Shown here one piece after another: positions 6,921-15,084 of a stretch of 64,000 nt of DNA. Position 1 is the first letter of the stretch, and every line of letters begins with the position of its first letter. Below the pieces are notes generated by a model. That model did no database searches. It had not been told where the DNA came from and worked only from the letters and a program-made list of their open reading frames with translations. The stretch is from Defluviicoccus sp. (GTDB taxonomy: Bacteria > Pseudomonadota > Alphaproteobacteria > MPNO01), in contig JAJDVM010000217.1 of assembly GCA_022826125.1 (NCBI GenBank), positions 1-64,000 on the forward strand, read 5' to 3'. The position numbers were made by a program, and so were the translations under genes.

Positions 6921-9236
6921 CTACGCCTTCCCCGCCCGCTTCAGGATCGCCCGCAGCCGTTCCGGCGTGACCGGCAGGCGGTCGATGGCGCCGGGGATGC
7001 CGATGGCGGCGTCGATGGCGGAGGCGATGGCCGCGCCGACCGCGTTGATCCCGCCTTCGCCGGCGCCCTTCACGCCGAGCCCGTTATAGGGGCTCGGCGC
7101 GTCCTCGGTGAGCAGCAGGTCGATGGGCGGGGTCTCGGCCAGCGTCGGCATCAGATAGTCGGCGAAGGTGACCGAGAGCGGCGCGCCGGTCTCGTCGTAG
7201 CGGAACTCCTCAAGGAGCGCGCCGCCGAGCCCCTGCACGCAGCCGCCGGTGAGCTGGCCGTCGACCAGCATCGGGTTCACCGCGCGGCCGACATCGTAGG
7301 CGACCAGGAACCGCTCGACCTCGACCGCGCCGGTGCCCGGGTCGACGCGGACCTGGGCGATGTGGACGCCGTAGGGGTAGGCCATCAGGTCGGTGCGGTG
7401 CCAGCCTTCCGCCGAGAGGCCGGGATCGCGCCCCGCCAGCAGCGGCGAGCCCGGCGCCAGCCGGCGGGCGATCTCGCCGAGCTCGATCTCCGCGCCGCCC
7501 TCGCGGTCGGTCCGCGCGACCTTTCCGCCGGCGACGTCGAGCGCGTCGGCGGGCGCCTGGAGCAGTTCCGCCGCCGCCTCGACGGCCCTGGCGCGCAGCT
7601 TCTCGCTCGCGATCCGGACCGCCTCGCCGGTCATCACCGTGGCGCGCGAGGAATGCGCGCCGAAGCCGTAATCGATCAGGTCGGTGCGGCCGTGGACGAC
7701 GCGGACCCGGCGGTAATCGACCCCGAGCGTCTCGGCGCAGATCTGGGCCATGACGGTCTCGAACCCCTGGCCGAGCGAGGCGCCGCCGGTCAGCAGCTCG
7801 ACCGCGCCCGTCGTGTCGACCCGGATACGCACCCCATCGGCCGGGCCGGGGCCGCTCTTCTCGACGAACAGCGCGAGCCCGGCGCCGGCCAGCTCGCCGT
7901 TCGCGCGGCGAGTCGACATTCCGGCCTGCATGTCGTCCCAGCCGGCGCGCGCCAGCGCCTTGTCGAGCAGCCTCGCGTAGTCGCCCGAATCGTAGACCAC
8001 CTCGTGGTCGATCGTGTCGATGCCGCCCGCGAACGGCATTTCGTCCGACGCGATCAGATTGCGGCGCCTTATGTCGACCGGGTCGGCATTCAGATATGCC
8101 GCCACGGCATCGAGCAGGCGTTCGCGGACGAATGTCGCCTCGTAGCGCCCGGGCGAGCGGTAGGTCGCGGCCGGCGTCTTGTTGGTCAGCCGCACATGGC
8201 CGCGCGACCGGTAGGCCGGGAACCGGTAGGGGCCCGGCATCATGCCGGCCGTCATGTCGGGCACGCGCACCCCGTGGGTGCGGATATAGGCGCCCTGGTC
8301 GTGCAGGAAAATGTCGTCGACACCGCGCACGATGCCGTCGGCATCCACCGCCGCGCGGATCCGGTGGGTCTGCTCGCGCGAATGGTTGGTCGCCTGCAAA
8401 TGCTCCCAGCGATCCTCGATCCACTTGACCGGCCGGGCGAGGCGGAGCGCGGCGGCGCAGACCAGATATTCCTCCGGGTACAGCTCGCCGCGCACGCCGA
8501 ACCCGCCGCCGATCTGCCCCTCGTAGAACTGGACAGAGGAGGGCGGGCGGCCGAGCGCCGCCGCCATCTGGTCGCGGTTGAAATGCGGCCGCTTGGTCGC
8601 GCCGTGGAGCTCCAGCACGTCGCGCCCGGCATCGTGGACCGCCACCGCGCCCCTGGTCTCCATCGGCACCGCGGAGTGGCGTCCGACCGAGACCTCGATC
8701 CTGACCGTCGCGTGGGCGGCCTCGAACGCCGCCTCGACGTCGCCGCGCGCCTTCTCCAGCACATGCGCCTCGGTCGAGCGCTCGGCGTCGAACGGTCCCG
8801 GCTCGTCCTCCGCCGAGAGGATCGGCGGCAGGTCGCGATAGGACGCCGCGACCAGCTCGGCCGCGTCCTCCGCGCGGTACGGGCTGTCGGCGAACACCGC
8901 CGCGACCGGCTCGCCGACATAGCGCACCTTGCCGCGCGCGAGGATGTGCTGCCGGTAGGGCTCCAGCCCCTTCACCCGGGTCGCGCGGAACGCGATCGGG
9001 CCGATATCGGCGACGTCTTCGGCGGTCCATACCGCGGCGACGCCCGGCGCCGCGCGGGCCTCGTCGGCGTCGACGGAGAGCAGTTCGGCGTGCGCGCGGT
9101 CCGAGCGCACGATGCGCATGTGGAGCTGGCGCGGAAAGGATATGTCGCCGACGAACCGGCCCGCGCCGCCGATCAGCGGCGGGTCTTCGAGACGCGCGAC
9201 GCGCTTGCCGATCCACGCCTCGCGGCGCGCCGTCAT
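6921..9236 (-). CDS. CoxL-like molybdopterin-binding subunit of a molybdenum hydroxylase
   Basis: The 771-residue protein is the large, molybdopterin-cytosine-dinucleotide-binding subunit of the xanthine dehydrogenase/CO dehydrogenase family. It opens with IGKRVARLEDPPLIGGAGRFVGDI and contains GQIGGGFGVRGE, GGASLGQGFETVMAQI and the C-terminal KGAGEGG loop with the active-site Glu. The loop that reads AYRCSFR in true form I CO dehydrogenase reads TYRSPGRYE here, so CO is not a supported substrate; an aldehyde or N-heterocycle is as likely. The ATG overlaps the TGA of the iron-sulfur subunit gene. The gene order is M-S-L. The longer ORF start at 9416 runs into the upstream gene and is rejected. 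Confidence 0.9.
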   Translation of the reverse strand: MTARREAWIGKRVARLEDPPLIGGAGRFVGDISFPRQLHMRIVRSDRAHAELLSVDADEARAAPGVAAVWTAEDVADIGPIAFRATRVKGLEPYRQHILARGKVRYVGEPVAAVFADSPYRAEDAAELVAASYRDLPPILSAEDEPGPFDAERSTEAHVLEKARGDVEAAFEAAHATVRIEVSVGRHSAVPMETRGAVAVHDAGRDVLELHGATKRPHFNRDQMAAALGRPPSSVQFYEGQIGGGFGVRGELYPEEYLVCAAALRLARPVKWIEDRWEHLQATNHSREQTHRIRAAVDADGIVRGVDDIFLHDQGAYIRTHGVRVPDMTAGMMPGPYRFPAYRSRGHVRLTNKTPAATYRSPGRYEATFVRERLLDAVAAYLNADPVDIRRRNLIASDEMPFAGGIDTIDHEVVYDSGDYARLLDKALARAGWDDMQAGMSTRRANGELAGAGLALFVEKSGPGPADGVRIRVDTTGAVELLTGGASLGQGFETVMAQICAETLGVDYRRVRVVHGRTDLIDYGFGAHSSRATVMTGEAVRIASEKLRARAVEAAAELLQAPADALDVAGGKVARTDREGGAEIELGEIARRLAPGSPLLAGRDPGLSAEGWHRTDLMAYPYGVHIAQVRVDPGTGAVEVERFLVAYDVGRAVNPMLVDGQLTGGCVQGLGGALLEEFRYDETGAPLSVTFADYLMPTLAETPPIDLLLTEDAPSPYNGLGVKGAGEGGINAVGAAIASAIDAAIGIPGAIDRLPVTPERLRAILKRAGKA

Positions 9237-9718
9237 CCGCCCCCGGCCTTCATCGCGGCCCGGGCGTCCTTCACCGCGTCGAGAATGTTGAGATAGCCGG
9301 TGCAGCGGCAGAGGTTGGACGCCAGAGCCTCGCGCAGCCCCGCCTCGTCGATATCGGGCTCGCGCTCCAGCACGCCCAGGGCCAGCATCAGGAATCCCGG
9401 GGTGCAGAACCCGCATTGCAGCGCGTGACGGTCGATGAAGGCCCGTTGCAGCGGGTGCAGCTTATCGCCGTCGGCGAGCCCCTCGACGGTGCGGATCTCC
9501 GCGCCCTCCGCCTGGCCCGCGAACATCAGGCAGCTCCTGACCGGCGCGCCGTCAAGCAGGATCGTGCAGGCGCCGCACACCCCGTGCTCGCAGCCGAGAT
9601 GGGTGCCGGTCAGCCCGCAATCCTCGCGGATCGTGTCGGCCAGCGTCTTGCGCGGCTCGACGCGGACGGTATGCGCCTCGCCGTTGACCGTGAACGAGAC
9701 TTCGCGCGGCGCCGTCAT
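9233..9718 (-). CDS. CoxS-like [2Fe-2S] subunit of the molybdenum hydroxylase
   Basis: The 161-residue protein has the two-domain layout of this subunit. A plant-type ferredoxin domain carries CEHGVCGAC...C (residues about 43-63), and a helical domain carries CGFCTPG and CRCTGY (about 102-141), binding two [2Fe-2S] clusters that pass electrons from the molybdenum site to FAD. The start ATG overlaps the end of the FAD-subunit gene and its TGA overlaps the large-subunit ATG, so all three subunits are translationally coupled. All eight cluster cysteines are present. Confidence 0.93.
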   Translation of the reverse strand: MTAPREVSFTVNGEAHTVRVEPRKTLADTIREDCGLTGTHLGCEHGVCGACTILLDGAPVRSCLMFAGQAEGAEIRTVEGLADGDKLHPLQRAFIDRHALQCGFCTPGFLMLALGVLEREPDIDEAGLREALASNLCRCTGYLNILDAVKDARAAMKAGGG

Positions 9719-10572
9719 CGGGCGGCGTCCGCCAGCGCGCGCTCGACCATGACGGCGGCGATCTCGCTCCGGTAGCCCGCGCTCGCGTGGGAATCCGCCA
9801 TCGCGTCCACGGCTTCCGAAACGGCCGCGCCGGCCTCGCGGAACAGGTCCGGGCCCGGCGCGCGGCCGGCCAGCACCGCCTCGCCCTCCGGGATCCGGCG
9901 CGGACGGGCCTCGACCCCGCCGAGCCCCACCCTCGGCTCGACGATCGCCCCGTCCTCGACCCGGTAGAGGACGAGCGCCATCGCCAGCGCGAAATCGCCG
10001 GCGCGGCGGGCGAACTCGCAAAACCCCCAGCGTGTGTCCGGCGCGGGGCGGGGGAGCTCGGCGCGGACCAGCAGCTCGTCTTCGGCGAGCGCGGTCGTCA
10101 TCGCCCATTCGAAGAAATCGGCCGCCGCGATCTCCCGCTCGCCGCGCACGCTCCGCGCTGTCAGCCTTGCGTCCAGCGTCGCCGCGGCGAGGCACCACTC
10201 CGATGCCGGGTCGGCATGCGCGAGGCTGCCGCAGAACGTGCCCCGCATGCGGATCGGGTAGTGCCCGATATGACGGACCATGGCGGCCAGAAGCGCGCCG
10301 AGCGGCCCGTCCTCGACCGGGCGGTGGAAGTCGCAATGCCTGGCGAGCGCGCCGATCGACATCGAGTCGGCATTTGCCGCGATCCCCTCGAGGCCGGAAA
10401 TGCCGTTTATGTCGACCAGGTGCGCGGGACGCGCGAGCCGGAACGCCATCGTCGGCACCAGGCTCTGCCCGCCCGCCAGAATCCGCGCGTCCTCGCCGGC
10501 ATGGGCGGCAAGGAGCGCCGCCGCCTCGTCGACCGTCCCCGGCAAATGATGGGTGAACGGCGCCGGCTTCAT
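9715..10572 (-). CDS. CoxM-like FAD-binding subunit of the molybdenum hydroxylase
   Basis: The 285-residue protein is the medium, FAD-binding subunit. The FAD loop AGGQSLVPTMAFRLARP (about residues 33-49) and the second flavin motif GTFCGSLAHADPASEWCLAAAT (about 111-132) are clear. It begins MKPAPFTHHLPGTVDEA and is the first gene of the operon. The 5' 58 bases of the gene together with its leader are repeated at 11172-11319, where they form the start of a chimeric ORF. The length is normal for the family and no lesion is visible. Confidence 0.92.
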   Translation of the reverse strand: MKPAPFTHHLPGTVDEAAALLAAHAGEDARILAGGQSLVPTMAFRLARPAHLVDINGISGLEGIAANADSMSIGALARHCDFHRPVEDGPLGALLAAMVRHIGHYPIRMRGTFCGSLAHADPASEWCLAAATLDARLTARSVRGEREIAAADFFEWAMTTALAEDELLVRAELPRPAPDTRWGFCEFARRAGDFALAMALVLYRVEDGAIVEPRVGLGGVEARPRRIPEGEAVLAGRAPGPDLFREAGAAVSEAVDAMADSHASAGYRSEIAAVMVERALADAAR

Positions 10573-10662
10573 CGGGGTCTCGGCATGTCGGACGTCGCCG
10601 CGATCGGCTGCATGTCCGGAACACTTATAGAAGCGTATGCATCCTGCCTAGAGCGGAGCCCC
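10515..10662. repeat. 148-bp direct repeat, copy A (coxM 5' end plus leader)
   Basis: This segment covers the first 19 or so codons of coxM and about 90 bases upstream. I count seven differences from copy B at 11172-11319 (about 95% identity). Similarity stops abruptly at both ends. Confidence 0.9.
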
Positions 10663-10762
10663 GGCGGCCGGTACTGAGCAACCGGATAAAAGGGTAGCAC
10701 TACGGACCGATTGGATGGGTAACAGTGTTCCGGGTTCGTTCGGCTTCCGCCGGTCCAACGGA

Positions 10763-11002
10763 TCAGAGCGCCATCGAATACGAAAGAACCTCCGGCTTTT
10801 CGTCGACGATTTTCTGGGCGATGAAGTTTTCCGGGCCGAAGCGTTCGTTGCCGACATAGACGGCGCGCTCCATGCTGTCGAAGAAGTCGACGACTTCCCC
10901 GTTGTAAATCACCGCCACGTGGCCTTCGTGCGTCTTCAGGAGCTCGGGCAGTTGCCCGAGGAAAGCCTCGTAGTTCTCTTCTAGCGTTGTCTCTCTTGCC
11001 AT
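10763..11002 (-). CDS. Small DUF5678-like protein
   Basis: The 79-residue protein (MARETTLEENYEAFLGQLPELLKTHEGHVAVIYNGEVVDFFDSMERAVYVGNERFG..FIAQKI) matches the pattern of DUF5678 proteins: a short helix, LPELL, a strand pair around VAVI.NGEVV.FFD, then a FG...F. end. Such proteins are often encoded next to retropepsin-like aspartyl protease genes. Here the ATG lies 22 bases inside the end of the chimeric ORF at 10981-11229, which carries the tail of such a protease. The function of the family is unknown to me. The upstream partner is damaged, so this gene may be an orphan. Confidence 0.65.
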   Translation of the reverse strand: MARETTLEENYEAFLGQLPELLKTHEGHVAVIYNGEVVDFFDSMERAVYVGNERFGPENFIAQKIVDEKPEVLSYSMAL

Positions 11003-11229
11003 TGCTCGCCCTCCACGACGAAAGTGAGCGAAAGTCCACCTTCGGGTCTTCTGATGAGGAAGGTGTTTCCCTTCCCGATGATGTCCATGCCGATCAGGAT
11101 GTCGTTCCCACCCAGTTGCCCATCGTCTTCCAACCCGGCGATCTCGGTGAAGTAAAGCGTAGGACCGTCCGGCGCCGTCGCCTCGTCGACCGTCCCCGGC
11201 AAATGATGGGTAAACGGGGCCAGCTTCAT
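10981..11229 (-). pseudogene. Chimera: coxM start fused to retropepsin-like protein tail
   Basis: The first 18 residues (MKLAPFTHHLPGTVDEAT) copy the start of CoxM, with one substitution. From residue 19 the sequence becomes APDGPTLYFTEIAGLEDDGQLGGNDILIGMDIIGKGNTFLIRR, which resembles the C-terminal part of retropepsin-like aspartyl proteases. The catalytic DTG half is absent. The junction is exactly at the end of the 148-bp direct repeat, so duplication of the coxM leader replaced the 5' part of the older gene. The product is unlikely to be a working protease. It overlaps the downstream DUF5678-like gene, its expected natural partner. Confidence 0.6.
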
Positions 11230-11319
11230 CGGGGTCTCGGCATGTCGGGCGTCGCCGCGATCGGCTGCATGCCCCGAACACTTATAGAAGCGTATGCATC
11301 CTGCCTAGAGCGGAGCCCC
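11172..11319. repeat. 148-bp direct repeat, copy B
   Basis: This is the second copy of the coxM 5' end and leader, same orientation as copy A, 509 bases away. It supplies the start codon, ribosome site and first codons of the chimeric ORF at 10981-11229. Confidence 0.9.
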
Positions 11320-11453
11320 CGTTCGCCGCCCTACCCCGACCCCTCCCGCCTTTCCCGCTCTTCGCCCGCGCGGGTATGTCTGCTATCGTGCCGGCGGCGG
11401 CGCGATCCGCTTGAGTTCGCACGGTCGGGGCGCCGCTCGGGGCGAGAGGGTGA

Positions 11454-12569
11454 ATGGACCCGGATAGATCCAGCATCGTCAGGTTCGACCGCGTCCAGAA
11501 GAGCTACGACGGCGAGACGCTGGTCATCAAGGACCTCAACCTCGACATCGAGGAGGGGGAGTTCCTGACCATGCTGGGGCCGTCCGGGTCGGGCAAGACG
11601 ACCTGCCTGATGATGCTCGCCGGGTTCGAGCCGGCGACCCACGGCGAGATCTATCTCAACGACCGGCCGATCAACCATGTCGCGCCGCACCGGCGCGGCA
11701 TCGGCATGGTGTTCCAGAACTACGCTCTGTTCCCCCACATGACGGTGGCGGAGAACCTCGCCTTTCCGCTGCAGGTCCGGCGCCTGCCCAGGGCCGATAT
11801 CGGGGCCAGGGTCGAACGGGTGCTCGACATGGTCCGGCTGTCCGGGTTCGGGAACCGCCGGCCCGCGCAGCTTTCCGGCGGCCAGCAGCAGCGCGTGGCG
11901 GTGGCGCGGGCGCTGGTGTTCGAGCCGGCGCTGGTGCTGATGGACGAACCGCTCGGCGCGCTCGACAAGAACCTGCGCGAGGAGATGCAGTACGAGATCA
12001 AGCATATCCACGAGACGCTCGGCGTGACGGTGATCTACGTCACCCACGACCAGTCCGAGGCGCTGACGATGTCGAGCCGGATCGCGGTCTTCAACGACGG
12101 CGTCATCCAGCAGCTAGCGACGCCGAGCGTGCTCTACGAGGAGCCCGAAAACTGCTTCGTCGCGCAGTTCATCGGCGAGAACAACCGCTTGCACGGCACC
12201 GTGGAGTCGGTTCACGGGGAGTTCTGCGAGGTGGCGCTCGACGACGGGGCGACGATCCGCGCGCTCAAGGTGAACGTGGACGGCGACCGGGAGCCGACGA
12301 CCCTCTCGCTCCGCCCCGAGCGCGTCGCGATCGAGCCCAACGGGGAGGCGGCGGACAATGTCGTCAGCGGCCGCGTCGAGGAGCTGATCTATCTCGGCGA
12401 CCATATCCGCGCCCGCCTCACCGTCGCCGGCAACGACGAGTTCATCGTCAAGGTCCCCAACGCCAACCGGCATGCCTCGCTCAGCGAGGGTGCACAGGTT
12501 CGCCTCGGCTGGGCGGCGGAGGATTGCCGGGCGCTCGACGCGGCGGGAACGATGTCCGCGCCCGGATAG
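11454..12569 (+). CDS. ABC transporter ATP-binding protein, PotA type
   Basis: The 371-residue ATPase powers import by the two permeases downstream. It shows Walker A GPSGSGKTT, the Q-loop FQNYALFPHMTVAENL, the signature LSGGQQQRVAVARAL and Walker B LVLMDEPLGALD. A C-terminal TOBE region follows from about residue 275. The sequence and the neighbouring genes resemble spermidine/putrescine (PotABCD) systems, so a polyamine or similar small cation is the likely cargo, but the exact substrate cannot be read. The ATG is preceded by GCGAGAGGG. It is the first gene of a four-gene operon with ATPase, binding protein and two permeases. Confidence 0.93.
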   Translation: MDPDRSSIVRFDRVQKSYDGETLVIKDLNLDIEEGEFLTMLGPSGSGKTTCLMMLAGFEPATHGEIYLNDRPINHVAPHRRGIGMVFQNYALFPHMTVAENLAFPLQVRRLPRADIGARVERVLDMVRLSGFGNRRPAQLSGGQQQRVAVARALVFEPALVLMDEPLGALDKNLREEMQYEIKHIHETLGVTVIYVTHDQSEALTMSSRIAVFNDGVIQQLATPSVLYEEPENCFVAQFIGENNRLHGTVESVHGEFCEVALDDGATIRALKVNVDGDREPTTLSLRPERVAIEPNGEAADNVVSGRVEELIYLGDHIRARLTVAGNDEFIVKVPNANRHASLSEGAQVRLGWAAEDCRALDAAGTMSAPG

Positions 12570-12632
12570 CGCGGCAAGTGCGTGCGGACCGGACGGTCCG
12601 GTCGATTCGGTCAAGCAAAAGGGAGAGTCCCG

Positions 12633-13736
12633 ATGAAATACAAGATGAAATCCGCAGCGGCCGCGGCCGCCCTTGCCCTGTGCGCCGGCGGCGTCCACGC
12701 GACGGACCTGACCATCGTGTCGTGGGGCGGCGCCTACACGGCGAGCCAGCAGAAGGCCTATCACGACCCCTACATGGCGGCGAACCCGGGGGTGAAGATC
12801 GTCAACGACGATTCGGCCGCCGAGGGGCTGGCGAAGCTGAGGGCCCAGGTCGAGTCGGGCAAGGTGACCTGGGACATCGTCGACATGGTCGCCGCCGACG
12901 CGATCGTCGCCTGCGACGAGGGGCTGCTCGAACAGGTCGACCCCGACAGCTGGCTGGCGGCGGCGCCCGACGGCACCCCCGCGTCGAAGGACTTCTTCGC
13001 CGGCACGCTGACGATCGGCGGGACCAATTGCTTCATCCCGCAGATCGTCTACTCGACGACGTTCGGCTACCGCACCGACGCCTTCAAGGGCAGGCAGCCG
13101 TCGACCATCGCCGACGTGTTCGACCTCAAGACGTTCCCCGGCAAGCGCGGGCTGGAAAAGAAGCCGATCGCGAACCTGGAATGGGCGCTGATCGCCGACG
13201 GCGTTCCGGGCAAGGACGTCTACAAGGCGCTGAGCACGCCCGCGGGCGTGGACCGGGCGTTCGCCAAGCTCGACACCATCAAGGATCAGGTGATCTGGTG
13301 GACCAAGGGCGCCCAGCCGCCCCAGCTCCTGGCGGACGGCGAGGTGGCGATCTCCTCGGCCTATAACGGGCGTCTGTTCTCGGCCATCGTCGAGAAGAAG
13401 CAGCCGATCGCGATGCTGTGGGACTGGCAGGCCTTCGACCTGGATGGCTGGGTGGTGCCCAAGGGAGTCAAGGACCTCAAGGCGGTCAAGAAGTACCTGC
13501 GCTACGCCACCGACACGCAGCGGCTGGCCGACCAGGCGAAGTACATCTCCTACGGCCCGGCGCGGTACTCGTCCGCTCCCAGGGTCGGCAAGCACGCCGA
13601 CCTCGGTATCGACATGAAGCCGCACATGCCGACCAGCCCGGAGAACGCGAAGACCATCCTGATCTTCGACTATGTCTGGTGGGCGGATCATCGGGCCGAG
13701 CTCGACGAGCGGTTCAACGCCTGGCTCGCCAAGTAG
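12633..13736 (+). CDS. Periplasmic substrate-binding protein, PotD/PotF type
   Basis: The 367-residue product starts with a classical signal peptide (MKYKMKSAAAAAALALCAGGVHA, cleavage after about residue 23). It continues with LTIVSWGGAYTASQQKAYHDPYMAANPG, the usual opening of polyamine-type binding proteins of the extracellular solute-binding family. The ATG at 12633 is chosen over the ORF-track start at 12582 because GGGAGAG lies 5 to 8 bases upstream and the signal peptide begins there. A strong hairpin with a T run follows the stop. This may raise the yield of this gene over the downstream permeases, as is common in ABC operons. Confidence 0.93.
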   Translation: MKYKMKSAAAAAALALCAGGVHATDLTIVSWGGAYTASQQKAYHDPYMAANPGVKIVNDDSAAEGLAKLRAQVESGKVTWDIVDMVAADAIVACDEGLLEQVDPDSWLAAAPDGTPASKDFFAGTLTIGGTNCFIPQIVYSTTFGYRTDAFKGRQPSTIADVFDLKTFPGKRGLEKKPIANLEWALIADGVPGKDVYKALSTPAGVDRAFAKLDTIKDQVIWWTKGAQPPQLLADGEVAISSAYNGRLFSAIVEKKQPIAMLWDWQAFDLDGWVVPKGVKDLKAVKKYLRYATDTQRLADQAKYISYGPARYSSAPRVGKHADLGIDMKPHMPTSPENAKTILIFDYVWWADHRAELDERFNAWLAK

Positions 13737-13746
13737 CGGCGTTCGC

Positions 13747-13784
13747 CCGGGCGGACGCGATCGGAGCGTCCGCCCGGCGCTTTT
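13747..13784 (+). terminator. Hairpin with T run after the binding-protein gene
   Basis: CCGGGCGGACGC and GCGTCCGCCCGG form a perfect 12-bp stem with a 7-base loop, followed by CGC and TTTT. It lies between binding-protein and permease genes, so it probably acts as a partial terminator or RNA-stabilising hairpin. Confidence 0.7.
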
Positions 13785-13814
13785 CTCCGCCCCGCCGGAC
13801 GACCGGTACCGCCC

Positions 13815-15077
13815 ATGTCCACGGCGCCGGATGACGTGATGCGAACGGCGGACGGCGTGCCGCTGAAGATCAGCCTCCGGCGGGCGCAGGTGCGCGGCCG
13901 GATCCGCGCGCTGCTGCTGGTGCTCCCGCTGCTGGGCTTTCTGCTCGTCGCCTTCCTGCTGCCGATCGGCGACATGCTGTTCCGGGGCGTCGACAACCGG
14001 ATCGTCGCGTCGGTCCTGCCGGGCACCGCCGCCGCCATCCAGGACTGGAACCCCAACGGCGCCGAACTGCCGGACGACGCCGTTTTCCACGCCCTGGTCC
14101 TCGACATTCGGGCGGCCTTCGAGGAAAGGACGCTGGGCCGCGTGGGCCGCCGGCTGAACTACGAAAAGCCCGGCATGTCGAGCCTGTTCCGGAAAACCGG
14201 GAGACGCGCCGCGCGGATAGCCGGGCCGCCCTGGCGCGACCGGCTCGTCGCGGTCGACAGGCGCTGGGCCGACATCGACATCTGGCGCCTGATCCATCGG
14301 GAATCGGGCGCGTTGACGGGCAGCTACTTCCTCGCCTCGGTCGACTTGCGGCTGAACGACCGGGGCGAGGTCGTCAGGCAGCCGGAGCCGCGTCGCATTT
14401 ACCTGACGCTGTTCGTGCGCACGCTCTGGATGAGCGGGGCGATCACCCTCTTGTGCCTGCTGCTCGCCTATCCGGTTTCCTACCTGATGGCGACCCTGCC
14501 GCTCAGGATCAGCAATTTGCTGATGATCTGCGTGCTGCTGCCGTTCTGGACGTCGCTGCTGGTGCGGACGACGTCGTGGATCGCGCTGCTGCAGACCGAA
14601 GGGGTGCTGAACGATTTGCTGGTCTTCGCCGGGCTGATCCCGGAAGACGGCCGGCTGCAGATGATCCACAACAAGTTCGGCACGTTCGTGGCGATGGTCC
14701 ACATCCTGCTGCCGTTCATGATCCTGCCGCTTTATTCGGTGATGAAGACGATTCCGCCGTCGCTGATGCGCGCCGCCCGCTCGCTCGGGGCGACGCCGTT
14801 CACCGCCTTCGTCAGGGTCTACATGCCGAACACGGTCTCCGGCGTGGGCGCCGGCTGCATCATGGTGTTCATCCTGTCGATCGGCTACTACATCACCCCG
14901 GCCCTGGTCGGCGGCCGGACCGGCACCTTCATCTCGAACTTCATCGCGATCCATGTCAGCGAGACCCTGAACTGGGGTCTCGCGGCGGCGCTCGGCGCGT
15001 TGCTGCTCGGCCTCGTGCTCGCGCTCTATCTGCTCTACGACCGGATCGTCGGCATCGACAACATGAAGCTGGGTTGA
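13815..15077 (+). CDS. ABC transporter permease, PotB type with large periplasmic insert
   Basis: The 420-residue permease has a first membrane helix at about 35-58 and then roughly 140 hydrophilic residues before the remaining helices from about 200. Usual PotB-type proteins are near 290 residues, and the extra length is all in this one loop, predicted to face the periplasm. The EAA-type coupling loop is visible as RAARSLGATPFTAFVRVYMP (about 317-336). The gene follows the binding-protein gene after a hairpin and stops 7 bases before the second permease. Insertions of this kind are seen in other alphaproteobacterial members; what the loop does is not known to me. Confidence 0.9.
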   Translation: MSTAPDDVMRTADGVPLKISLRRAQVRGRIRALLLVLPLLGFLLVAFLLPIGDMLFRGVDNRIVASVLPGTAAAIQDWNPNGAELPDDAVFHALVLDIRAAFEERTLGRVGRRLNYEKPGMSSLFRKTGRRAARIAGPPWRDRLVAVDRRWADIDIWRLIHRESGALTGSYFLASVDLRLNDRGEVVRQPEPRRIYLTLFVRTLWMSGAITLLCLLLAYPVSYLMATLPLRISNLLMICVLLPFWTSLLVRTTSWIALLQTEGVLNDLLVFAGLIPEDGRLQMIHNKFGTFVAMVHILLPFMILPLYSVMKTIPPSLMRAARSLGATPFTAFVRVYMPNTVSGVGAGCIMVFILSIGYYITPALVGGRTGTFISNFIAIHVSETLNWGLAAALGALLLGLVLALYLLYDRIVGIDNMKLG

Positions 15078-15084
15078 GACGGCG

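Noticed and set aside
6921-9236. Calling the enzyme a true CO dehydrogenase
   Set aside because: The active-site loop lacks the AYRCSFR signature and maturation genes are absent.
6618-9296. 892-codon plus-strand ORF opposite coxL
   Set aside because: It is an antisense shadow of a high-GC conserved gene, arginine- and aspartate-rich, with no family pattern.
12114-14954. 946-codon minus-strand ORF across the ABC transporter operon
   Set aside because: It spans three conserved genes on the other strand and reads low-complexity text. No ribosome site or domain.
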